NCBI GenBank assembly: GCA_903925445.1
Contig: CAIYFE010000257.1
Span: 1 to 6,836 of the forward strand
Direction of reading: 5' to 3'
Source of the DNA: an uncultured Burkholderiales bacterium
GTDB lineage: Bacteria > Pseudomonadota > Gammaproteobacteria > Burkholderiales > Burkholderiaceae_C
Length of the DNA: 6,836 nt
In this document: in pieces, positions 1 through 5,770 of the stretch
Layout: the number at the start of each line of letters is the position of its first letter
Position numbering within the stretch: position 1 is the stretch's first letter
Notes under the pieces: model-generated
Databases searched by the model: none
What the model was told of the DNA's origin: nothing
The model's input: the letters and a program-made list of their open reading frames with translations, nothing else
Program-made: the position numbers and the translations under genes

Positions 1-995
1 GAAATGTTGTAAGTGCCATTGAAGGTCACCCGGTTGGCGGGACCGCCCATTGCGGGCATGCGATAAATTTGCGGCGAGCCGCCACGATCGCTGACAAAGT
101 AAATGGCCGTGCCGTCGGGTGAGAACACCGGCTCAGTGTCAATGCCGTTGGACTGCGTCAAGCGGCGAGGCTCTCCGCCTTGCGCATCGATCATGAACAA
201 TTGCGAGCCACCATCGCGGCTGAGCGTCACCGCCAAGCTGCGGCCATCGGTGGACCAAGCTGGCGCACTGTTGGAGCCACGGAAGTTGGCCACCAAGCGT
301 CGCTTGCCTGTTGAGACGTCATGCACATACACCACCGGCTTGCGTGACTCGAACGACACGTAGGCCAGTTGCATTCCCGAGGGCGACCAGCTGGGAGAAA
401 TGATGGGCTCAGGACTGGCCAGAGCGGATTGGGCGTTTTCGCCGTCGGAGTCGGCCACCCACAAGTTGTAGCGCCCATTGGCTTTGGTCACGTAGGCGAT
501 GCGGGTTGAGAAAACGCCTTTTTCGCCGGTGAGTTTTTCGTACACAAAATCTGAAATGCGATGGGCGGCTAGGCGCAAGTCGCCCGCGACCACCACAAAA
601 CTCACAGCGCCCAAATCTTGCGCTTTGACCGAATCCCACACGCGAACGCGCAAATCAAAGCGCCCGTCAGACAATCGATTGACGCTGCCCGTGAACAGCG
701 CATCTGCGCCTTTTTGGCGAATGTCGTTGAATTCGGGGCGTTCGGTTTCATCGATCACCTTGCCCGCGCTCAAGGCACGAAACTGACCGCTGCGCTCCAA
801 GTCGGCTTGCACAATGGCTGCAATTTTTTGCGGAGAAACGTCTTCCCCGCGCATGTTGGAAAACGCAATGGGAATTTGTGCGCGTCCCATGCCCGAGACT
901 TCCACACGAAACTGCGCGTGCGCAGAAAAACTGCTGCTCAACAACAGCCCAGACAAAGCGGCTACCGCGGCAAATTTGAGTCGTTCAAAAATCAT
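1..995 (-). CDS. tolB: TolB, periplasmic beta-propeller of the Tol-Pal system (3' end beyond window)
   Basis: TolB is the soluble periplasmic component of the Tol-Pal envelope complex. It binds Pal through its propeller and TolA through its N-terminus, and supports outer-membrane integrity during division. The visible 331 codons begin with a signal peptide: a charged start (ERLK), a hydrophobic stretch at about residues 8-22, and a likely cleavage after SAHA at residue 27. The mature protein starts QFRVEVSG. An N-terminal alpha/beta domain covers about 28-155. Propeller blades follow from about 163, with the family phrases PSWSPSG (201-207), APAWSTDG (244-251), EPVFSPDG (288-295) and, near the edge, QIYRMPAMGG and RVTFNGTYNIS. 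About 100 C-terminal residues are missing because the window ends. The start is bounded: an in-frame TAA lies two codons upstream of the ATG at 995. No good Shine-Dalgarno sequence precedes it. No frameshift was seen. The upstream neighbour is rng rather than tolA. Confidence 0.95.
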   Translation of the reverse strand, partial: MIFERLKFAAVAALSGLLLSSSFSAHAQFRVEVSGMGRAQIPIAFSNMRGEDVSPQKIAAIVQADLERSGQFRALSAGKVIDETERPEFNDIRQKGADALFTGSVNRLSDGRFDLRVRVWDSVKAQDLGAVSFVVVAGDLRLAAHRISDFVYEKLTGEKGVFSTRIAYVTKANGRYNLWVADSDGENAQSALASPEPIISPSWSPSGMQLAYVSFESRKPVVYVHDVSTGKRRLVANFRGSNSAPAWSTDGRSLAVTLSRDGGSQLFMIDAQGGEPRRLTQSNGIDTEPVFSPDGTAIYFVSDRGGSPQIYRMPAMGGPANRVTFNGTYNI

Positions 996-1104
996 GGATT
1001 AACCAATAGCTTTCAAGGGTTGGATCAAGCACAAAAATGGGGATTTTAGTGGCTCTGAGAAGGCCCACATTCATCAAACTGCCATCTCCCCAAAGCGCCC
1101 AAAA
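996..1104 (-). other. rng-tolB intergenic region with weak promoter- and hairpin-like elements
   Basis: This 109-bp stretch is the only real gap between genes in the window. On the minus strand it contains TAAAAT (1048-1043), a five-of-six match to a sigma-70 -10 box, but no convincing -35 box lies 16-18 bp upstream. Just before it, positions 1068-1049 can form an imperfect hairpin: outer GTGG/CCAC arms, then a short inner stem with a bulge. A run of five T follows only about 11 nt later, so this is a poor match to an intrinsic terminator. The gap is a plausible site for the boundary between the upstream operon and a tolB transcript. Neither a promoter nor a terminator is established by the sequence. 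Confidence 0.3.
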
Positions 1105-2595
1105 TCAAAGCAACACAATGTCGTATTGCTCTTGCGCCATGGACGCTTCGGCTTGCAAAGAAATGGGCTTGCCAATGAAATCGCTCAGACCCGCCAAATG
1201 TTGACTTTCTTCGTCCAACAACACATCGACCACGGCGGGCGCTGCAATCACGCGAAACTCTTTGGGATCGAACTGGCGCGCTTCGCGCAAAATTTCACGC
1301 AAGATGTCATACGTCACCGTCCGAGCGGTTTTGACAATGCCCTTGCCTTGGCAGACTTCGCAAGGCTCGCACAACATTTGCGCCAGCGATTCGCGGGTGC
1401 GTTTGCGCGTCATCTCGACCAAGCCCAAAGCCGAAAAACCGCTGACTTGGGTTTTCACGCGATCGCGGCTGAGTTGCTTGCGAAACTCATGCAGCACAGC
1501 TTCGCGGTGATCCAAGCGCTGCATGTCGATGAAATCTGCAATGATGATGCCACCCAAATTGCGCAAACGCAGCTGGCGCGCGATGGCGCCAGCGGCTTCT
1601 AGGTTGGTTTTGAAAATGGTTTCATCAAAATTGCGCGCACCGACAAAACCGCCTGTGTTGACATCCACCGTGGTCAACGCTTCGGTCTGATCGATGATCA
1701 AGTAGCCGCCCGATTTCAGGTCAACGCGGCGACCCAGCGCACGCGTGACCTCGTCGTCGATGCCAAACAAATCAAAAATGGGGCGTTCGCCTTTGTACAA
1801 CTGCAATTTGGCCGCAGCCGCAGGCATGAATTCGGCAGCAAAGGCCTTGAGTGCGGTGAATTGTTCGTGCGAGTCGATGCGAATGGTTTGCGTGCGTTCG
1901 CTGACCAAATCACGCAAAACCCGTTGCAGCAAGCTCAAATCTTGGTGCAGCAAAGAAGCGGGCGGCAAGCGCACCGAGGCTTCTTTGATGCGCTCCCAGG
2001 TTTTTCGCAAGTAAGCCACGTCCTCGGCCAGTTCTTGATCGCTGGCATCTTCGCCATTGGTGCGCAAGATGTAGCCACCCACCGATCCGCCTTGTGCGGC
2101 CTCTTGCACCAAAGTTTGTAACTTTTGACGCAAGGCTTCGCGTTGCTCCAACGGGATTTTTTGGGACACCCCAATGTGTTGGTCTTGCGGCAAAAACACC
2201 AAGTTGCGCCCGGCAATGCTGATTTGCGAGGACAAACGCGCGCCCTTGGTGCCAATGGGATCTTTGATGACTTGCACCATCAAAGACTGGCCTTCAAAGA
2301 CTTGTTTTTCAATCGGAATCGCCACGGGAGGTTCGCCGTTTTCTGTCTCGGCATGCCGTGCTGCGACGCTGCTCATCAAATCGGCCACATGCAAAAACGC
2401 TGCACGCTCCAGACCAATGTCGATGAAAGCTGATTGCATTCCCGGCAAGACGCGTGCGACTTTGCCCAAGTAGACGTTGCCCACCAAGCCCCGCTCCAAG
2501 GTGCGCTCGACATGCAGCTCTTGCACCGCCCCGGTCTCCACCACGGCAACGCGCGTTTCTTGGGGTGACCAGTTGATCAAAATATCTTGTTGCAT
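1105..2595 (-). CDS. rng: Ribonuclease G (RNase E/G family)
   Basis: RNase G is a cytoplasmic, Mg-dependent, 5'-monophosphate-sensitive endoribonuclease that in E. coli matures the 16S rRNA 5' end and helps degrade some mRNAs. Read from the ATG at 2595 it has 496 residues, close to E. coli RNase G (489). It lacks the long C-terminal scaffold of RNase E. The S1-like part includes GNVYLGKVARVLPGMQ and AFIDIGLERAAFLH (about 39-70). The catalytic DNase I-like part carries TTVDVNTGGFVG, with the metal-binding Asp at about 311, and GGIIIADFIDM, with the second Asp at about 354. The zinc-link region shows CEPCEVCQGKG (Cys 409, 412, 415), where CEVC aligns with the family CPxC. The protein ends in EQYDIVLL, like the E. 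coli EQFDVVMM. An ATG at 2601 would add two residues, but the GAGG at 2606-2603 sits 7 nt from the ATG at 2595 and only 1 nt from the other. It follows maf by about 15 bp. Confidence 0.96.
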   Translation of the reverse strand: MQQDILINWSPQETRVAVVETGAVQELHVERTLERGLVGNVYLGKVARVLPGMQSAFIDIGLERAAFLHVADLMSSVAARHAETENGEPPVAIPIEKQVFEGQSLMVQVIKDPIGTKGARLSSQISIAGRNLVFLPQDQHIGVSQKIPLEQREALRQKLQTLVQEAAQGGSVGGYILRTNGEDASDQELAEDVAYLRKTWERIKEASVRLPPASLLHQDLSLLQRVLRDLVSERTQTIRIDSHEQFTALKAFAAEFMPAAAAKLQLYKGERPIFDLFGIDDEVTRALGRRVDLKSGGYLIIDQTEALTTVDVNTGGFVGARNFDETIFKTNLEAAGAIARQLRLRNLGGIIIADFIDMQRLDHREAVLHEFRKQLSRDRVKTQVSGFSALGLVEMTRKRTRESLAQMLCEPCEVCQGKGIVKTARTVTYDILREILREARQFDPKEFRVIAAPAVVDVLLDEESQHLAGLSDFIGKPISLQAEASMAQEQYDIVLL

Positions 2596-2602
2596 GGACA
2601 TG

Positions 2603-2606
2603 CCTC
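2603..2606 (-). promoter_or_regulatory. Shine-Dalgarno of rng that decides between two ATG codons
   Basis: GAGG on the minus strand lies between the maf stop codon (2613-2611) and rng. Two in-frame ATG codons follow, at 2601 and 2595. The spacing is 1 nt to the first and 7 nt to the second, so the second is the better start by the usual 5-9 nt rule. Confidence 0.6.
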
Positions 2607-2610
2607 GCCG

Positions 2611-3210
2611 TTAAAGCCGAAATCCCATTTCACGCAGCAATTGCGATGTTTCAAACATGGGCAAGCCCATGATGCCAGAGTAGCTGCCGCTCATATGCGC
2701 AATGAAGCCCGCCGCCCTGCCCTGCACCGCATAAGCGCCCGCTTTGCCCATGGGCTCGCCGCTGTCAACGTAGTGTCGAATTTGGGTTGGCGTCAAGTTG
2801 GCAAAACGCACCTGCGATTGGCTCAAAGCCTGCACGCGTTTGCGCGCCGTGCCCACGGCCACTGCCGTCAACACCCGATGCGACTGGCCGCTCAAGGCAT
2901 TCAACATGCGCCTCGCATCGGCTGCATCTTCGGGCTTGCCCAGAATTTGACGACCCAATGCCACCGTGGTGTCAGAGCACAAAACGGGAGCTGCGGGCAA
3001 GCCACGTCGTTTGAGTCGTTGCAAAGCAGCGTCCAGTTTGCGTTGCGTTACCCGCTGCACATAAGCCTTGGGTGCTTCGTTGGATAAAACTGCTTCTAGG
3101 CTTTCAGCGTCCTCATCGGCGTCTGGCAACAACAATTCGTACGCCACGCCAAGTTGCTCCAGCAGCTGACGCCGGCGTGGACTTTGAGATGCAAGGTAGA
3201 TGAACTTCAT
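2611..3210 (-). CDS. maf: Maf family nucleoside triphosphate pyrophosphatase, YhdE (dTTP/UTP) type
   Basis: Maf proteins hydrolyse nucleoside triphosphates to monophosphate and pyrophosphate. The YhdE branch acts on dTTP, UTP and modified pyrimidine nucleotides, and is thought to clean the nucleotide pool. The protein has 199 residues, normal for the family. It shows the N-terminal signature LASQSPRRRQLL (6-17), the catalytic-Asp motif CSDTTV (Asp80), LGKPEDAADARRML (90-103) and LSGQSHRVLTAVAV (106-119). KAGAYAVQG (156-164) and GSYSGIMGLPMFET (175-188) place it with YhdE rather than the YceF (m7GTP) branch. The frame stays open upstream to 3279, but the family signature begins right after the ATG at 3210 and a GAAGG lies 7 nt before it. 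It starts 10 bp after the rlmH stop and is followed by rng, as yhdE-rng are neighbours in E. coli. Substrate specificity is inferred from motifs. Confidence 0.94.
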   Translation of the reverse strand: MKFIYLASQSPRRRQLLEQLGVAYELLLPDADEDAESLEAVLSNEAPKAYVQRVTQRKLDAALQRLKRRGLPAAPVLCSDTTVALGRQILGKPEDAADARRMLNALSGQSHRVLTAVAVGTARKRVQALSQSQVRFANLTPTQIRHYVDSGEPMGKAGAYAVQGRAAGFIAHMSGSYSGIMGLPMFETSQLLREMGFRL

Positions 3211-3217
3211 GGCGTTG

Positions 3218-3222
3218 CCTTC
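3218..3222 (-). promoter_or_regulatory. Shine-Dalgarno of maf overlapping the rlmH stop codon
   Basis: GAAGG on the minus strand shares bases with the TGA stop of rlmH (3223-3221) and lies 7 nt before the maf ATG at 3210. This supports that start over the longer open frame. It also suggests that ribosomes ending rlmH can re-initiate on maf. Confidence 0.65.
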
Positions 3223-3688
3223 ACTCGCGGTGATAGGGGTGGTTGGCGTTGACGGACCATGCCCGATACAGCTGCTCAATCAGCAGCACCCGCACCATGG
3301 CGTGCGGCAAGGTCAAATCAGACAAGCGAATGCGCTCATGCGCCAAGCGTTTGAATTCTGGGTCCAAGCCATCGGGTCCACCAATGACCAAGGCCACGTC
3401 ATCGGCCTCGATCTGCCAGCTTTTGAGCTTTTGCGCCAATGCAACGGTTGTGAGTTGGGTGCCGCGTTCATCCAAGGCCACGATGCGACAACCGCGCGGA
3501 ATGGCCGCTTGGATGCGCTCGCGTTCAGCGGCGTACAAGGTTTCAAGCGTTTTGGAGCCTCGAGGCTCGGTTTTAACGGCCTTGAGTTCGACTTTGAGTT
3601 CAGAAGGAAACCGCTTGGCGTAATCGTCCCAAGCGGTTTGCGCCCAATCGGGCACACGTTGACCTACGGCAACGATCCAAAGCTTCAT
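3221..3688 (-). CDS. rlmH: 23S rRNA (pseudouridine-1915-N3) methyltransferase RlmH
   Basis: RlmH is a SPOUT-class enzyme that uses S-adenosylmethionine to methylate N3 of pseudouridine 1915 in helix 69 of 23S rRNA, acting on assembled 70S ribosomes. The 155-residue length is exactly that usual for the family. It begins MKLWIVAVGQ. It has the SAM-binding loop VIGGPDGL (101-108), the knot segment RLSDLTLPHAMVRVLLIEQLYRAW (121-144) and the characteristic C-terminus NANHPYHRE. The ATG at 3688 overlaps the rsfS stop as ATGA, which implies translational coupling. An AAGG lies only about 1 nt upstream, too close to be a good ribosome-binding site. The rsfS-rlmH pairing is conserved in E. coli and many other bacteria. 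A perfect 11-bp inverted repeat lies in codons about 17-27. Confidence 0.96.
   Translation of the reverse strand: MKLWIVAVGQRVPDWAQTAWDDYAKRFPSELKVELKAVKTEPRGSKTLETLYAAERERIQAAIPRGCRIVALDERGTQLTTVALAQKLKSWQIEADDVALVIGGPDGLDPEFKRLAHERIRLSDLTLPHAMVRVLLIEQLYRAWSVNANHPYHRE
3608..3639 (-). repeat. Perfect 11-bp inverted repeat inside rlmH
   Basis: The arms at 3608-3618 (AAACCGCTTGG) and 3629-3639 (CCAAGCGGTTT) are exact reverse complements separated by 10 bases. In the rlmH mRNA this would make an 11-bp stem with a 10-nt loop at about codons 17-27 (QTAWDDYAKRF). It is not followed by a proper U-tract, so it is not a typical intrinsic terminator. Function is unknown and it may be a coincidence of codon choice. 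Confidence 0.6.
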
Positions 3689-4263
3689 GCCTTGCGTGAT
3701 GCGGTTTTCTTGGCTGGCGTCTTTTTAGCGGCTGGTTTTGACGCAGCGCTGGCCACTTTCTTGGCGGGTGCTTTTTTAGCGGCTGGGGCTTTGGCTGGCG
3801 CGGATTTTTTGGGAGGTGCTTTTTTGGCTGCGGTTTTTTTCGCTGGTTTAGCGGCTGTTTTAGCGGTTGGTTCTGCTTTTTTAACCACGGGCTTGGGCGC
3901 GCCGAGTTTCAAGCGAACAGGTTTTTCGCCCCAGATTTCTTCCAAGTTGTAATACGAACGAATGGTGGGCTGCATGATGTGAACCACAATGGCGCCGCAA
4001 TCCACAATGATCCATTCCCCGTTGTCTTCGCCCTCGATGCGGGGCTTGGGAAAGCCCGCTTCGCGCACCTTGTCGCGCACGCTGGCCGCCAAAGCTTTGG
4101 TTTGACGGTTGGATGTGCCCGAAGCAATCACCACGCGTTCAAACAAGGAGGACAAATGTTCCGTGTCAAACACCACCAACTCTTGGGCTTTGACGTCTTC
4201 TAGGGCGTCAACAACGGTGCGTTGGAGTTTTTGAACATTCTTTTTATCGGCGGTTTCAGTCAT
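3685..4263 (-). CDS. rsfS: Ribosome silencing factor RsfS with long basic Lys/Ala/Pro C-terminal tail
   Basis: RsfS (formerly YbeB, DUF143) binds ribosomal protein uL14 on the 50S subunit and blocks joining with 30S, reducing translation in starvation or stationary phase. The conserved domain covers about residues 8-120 of 192: VVDALEDVKAQELVVFD (17-33), VVIASGTSNRQTKALAASV (44-62), EGEDNGEWIIVDCGAIVVHIM (77-97) and RSYYNLEEIWG (102-112). The usual family length is about 105-130, so the 72-residue tail (121-192) is an extension. It holds 22 Lys, 24 Ala, 11 Pro and only one acidic residue. The frame is open upstream to 4353, but family similarity begins after the ATG at 4263, which lies 8 bp beyond the nadD stop. 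No clear Shine-Dalgarno is visible, suggesting coupling to nadD. The stop overlaps rlmH (ATGA). The nadD-rsfS-rlmH order is a widespread conserved context. Confidence 0.94.
   Translation of the reverse strand: MTETADKKNVQKLQRTVVDALEDVKAQELVVFDTEHLSSLFERVVIASGTSNRQTKALAASVRDKVREAGFPKPRIEGEDNGEWIIVDCGAIVVHIMQPTIRSYYNLEEIWGEKPVRLKLGAPKPVVKKAEPTAKTAAKPAKKTAAKKAPPKKSAPAKAPAAKKAPAKKVASAASKPAAKKTPAKKTASRKA
3688..3903 (-). repeat. Repetitive Lys/Ala/Pro-coding tract, RsfS tail
   Basis: This segment encodes RsfS residues 121-192. It is built from imperfect repeats of units such as PAAKK, APAKK and TAAKK. At DNA level a 14-base direct repeat (tttttagcggctgg on the plus strand) occurs at 3722-3735 and 3773-3786, with related copies around 3858. 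Runs of six or seven A on the coding strand lie at 3772-3777, 3805-3810, 3820-3825, 3834-3840 and 3877-3882. The composition resembles histone H1-like or AlgP-like basic tails. Such tracts can change length by replication slippage. Confidence 0.75.
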
Positions 4264-4271
4264 GTGCGGTA

Positions 4272-4862
4272 TCAGTAAAGTCGATGTTGGTCGATGTAAC
4301 GGCGCACCTGAGACAACAGGTAAGCATCCGTGGATTGGCCTTGCGCAATGCATTGGCGAACGTGTGTCGCGCTAACTTGGAGTGCAGGCATGGCAAGGCG
4401 CTGAACATTCAACAAGCCCCCATTTTGCCACTGCCCGGCATCCGGGCTTTCTGAGGGGCGTTGAGCCACCACCAATTGGGCTATTTCCAAAATGTCTTGC
4501 CAACGGTGCCAGCTTTCAAACGACTGCGCTTGGTCTTGTCCAATGAACAAATAAAGTTGTGCTTGCGGTTGCTCTTTGCGCAGCTCTTGCAAGGTGTCCA
4601 AGGTGTAGCTCACGCCTGAGCGTTCAATTTCGCGGGTGTCGATGAACGCTTGCGCCAAGTCTGCAAAGGCCAGTTGCGCCATCGCCACCCGGTGGTGCGC
4701 TGCGCTGAGCGTGCGTGTTTTGTGCCAAGCCGAGCCGGTGGGAACGATGTGCAACGCATCCAGCTTGAACTGATCAATCGCTGCCCGCGCCAGGGTGTGA
4801 TGCGCCACATGCGGCGGATCGAAGGCGCCGCCAAAGACGCCAATGCGTTTTAGGCCAGCCAA
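4272..4862 (-). CDS. nadD: Nicotinate-nucleotide adenylyltransferase NadD
   Basis: NadD transfers AMP from ATP to nicotinate mononucleotide to give nicotinate adenine dinucleotide, the step before NAD synthetase in de novo and salvage NAD synthesis. The 196-residue length is normal. It shows the nucleotidyltransferase motif GGAFDPPHVAH (11-21), LYLFIGQDQAQSFESWHRW (103-121) and the second ATP-binding motif SATHVR (164-169), and ends RRYIDQHRLY. In the GxFxPxHxGH motif Ala stands where Gly is usual before the last His. The start is TTG: it is the only plausible start codon between an in-frame TGA seven codons upstream and the conserved GVFGGAFDPPH. It overlaps the end of hemF by 13 bp. GAGA abuts the TTG, so no well-spaced Shine-Dalgarno is present and translation probably depends on coupling with hemF. 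rsfS follows after 8 bp. Confidence 0.95.
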   Translation of the reverse strand: MAGLKRIGVFGGAFDPPHVAHHTLARAAIDQFKLDALHIVPTGSAWHKTRTLSAAHHRVAMAQLAFADLAQAFIDTREIERSGVSYTLDTLQELRKEQPQAQLYLFIGQDQAQSFESWHRWQDILEIAQLVVAQRPSESPDAGQWQNGGLLNVQRLAMPALQVSATHVRQCIAQGQSTDAYLLSQVRRYIDQHRLY

Positions 4863-5770
4863 TCTCGTCGCACCAAAAACTCATGCACCAGCGCATGCTC
4901 AGCGGAGCCAGCCTCCAAGGGGCGTTGGTAAGACCAACTCACCAAAGGCGGCATGGACAACAGGATCGACTCCGTGCGTCCACCCGACTGCAAGCCAAAG
5001 TGGGTGCCTCGGTCAAACACCAAGTTGAATTCGACATACCGCCCGCGTCGATACAGCTGGTGTTCGCGTTCGCGCTCGCCATAAGCAGTGTTTTGGCGCC
5101 GCTGCACGATGGGTAAGTAGGCCGATAAGAATGCATCGCCCACGCTTTGCAGCATGGCAAAACTTCCCTCAAAGCCCAGCTCAGAAAAGTCGTCAAAGAA
5201 GATGCCGCCTACCCCGCGTTGCTCGTTGCGATGTTTCAAAAAGAAATACTCATCGCACCATGTTTTAAAGCGCGGGTAAAGCTGCTCGCCAAAAGGCGCC
5301 AAGGCATCGTGACAAGTTTGATGAAAATGCACGGCGTCTTCGGTGAAGCCGTAGTAAGGCGTCAAATCCATCCCGCCGCCAAACCAAGCCACGGTTTTGC
5401 CATCGGCGGGGGTGGCGGCAATCATGCGCACGTTCATGTGAACCGTTGGCACATATGGATTGCGCGGATGAAACACCAAAGACACCCCCATGGCCTCAAA
5501 CGGTGCGCCTGCCAACTCGGGGCGATGTTGCGTCGCAGAAGGCGGCAACTTGGCGCCTTGGACATGCGAAAAACCGCAACCCGCACGCTCAAAGACTTGC
5601 CCGCCTTCCAAGATGCGGGTCACGCCATTGCCCTGCAAGGGTTCACCGGCGGACTTGTGCCAAGCATCGGACAAGAATTGAGCCGCACCATCTTGTGCCT
5701 CAATGGCTTGTGTGATGCGGTCTTGCAGCCCCATCAAATACGACCGAACAGATTGCGCCAAAGGGGTCAT
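4850..5770 (-). CDS. hemF: Oxygen-dependent coproporphyrinogen III oxidase HemF
   Basis: HemF oxidatively decarboxylates coproporphyrinogen III to protoporphyrinogen IX using molecular oxygen, a late step of haem synthesis in the cytoplasm. The protein has 306 residues (E. coli 299) and matches the family along its length: GCGFSHVQG (64-72), RPELAGAPFEAMGVSLVFHPRNPYVPTVHMNVR (83-115), WFGGGMDLTPYYGFTEDAVHFH (129-150), EYFFLKHRNEQRGVGGIFFDDF (174-195), YGEREREHQLYRRGRYVEFNLVFDRGTHFGLQSGGRTESILLSMPPL (230-276), and the end RRDWLA. Conserved His and Asp residues of the active-site region are present. The ATG at 5770 overlaps the acyltransferase stop as ATGA; no Shine-Dalgarno is evident. The 3' end overlaps nadD. 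The enzyme needs oxygen, so an anaerobic HemN/HemW-type enzyme, if any, would be elsewhere. Confidence 0.97.
   Translation of the reverse strand: MTPLAQSVRSYLMGLQDRITQAIEAQDGAAQFLSDAWHKSAGEPLQGNGVTRILEGGQVFERAGCGFSHVQGAKLPPSATQHRPELAGAPFEAMGVSLVFHPRNPYVPTVHMNVRMIAATPADGKTVAWFGGGMDLTPYYGFTEDAVHFHQTCHDALAPFGEQLYPRFKTWCDEYFFLKHRNEQRGVGGIFFDDFSELGFEGSFAMLQSVGDAFLSAYLPIVQRRQNTAYGEREREHQLYRRGRYVEFNLVFDRGTHFGLQSGGRTESILLSMPPLVSWSYQRPLEAGSAEHALVHEFLVRRDWLA

Noticed and set aside
618..1049. Plus-strand open frame of 143 codons running into the rng-tolB gap
   Set aside because: It is antisense to the TolB signal peptide and N-terminal domain, which read without interruption on the minus strand.
1049..1068. 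Intrinsic terminator after rng
   Set aside because: The hairpin is imperfect, with a bulge, and the T-run starts about 11 nt later. It is noted in the intergenic entry but not called as a terminator.
3211..3279. Possible 23-residue N-terminal extension of Maf
   Set aside because: It overlaps rlmH. The family N-terminus begins at the ATG at 3210, which has a well-spaced GAAGG.
3629..3639. CCAAGCGGTTT resembles the AAGCGGT core of Pasteurellaceae DNA uptake sequences
   Set aside because: The gene content is betaproteobacterial and the motif is not repeated through the window as an uptake signal would be, so the resemblance is most likely chance.
3772..3840. A6G runs as programmed -1 frameshift sites in the rsfS tail
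   Set aside because: On the coding strand the runs are read AAA AAA Gxx or AAA AAA Axx, not in the X XXY YYZ phase needed for tandem slippage, and no downstream stimulatory structure is evident.
3200..3952. Long open frame on the plus strand (250 codons) with an Ala/Leu/Phe-rich hydrophobic end
   Set aside because: It is antisense to rlmH and the rsfS tail. The hydrophobic stretch is the complement of Lys/Ala codons, and both sense genes are clearly recognised.
4264..4353. Possible 30-residue N-terminal extension of RsfS
   Set aside because: It would lie wholly over the end of nadD apart from 8 bp, shows no family similarity, and the conserved domain follows the ATG at 4263.
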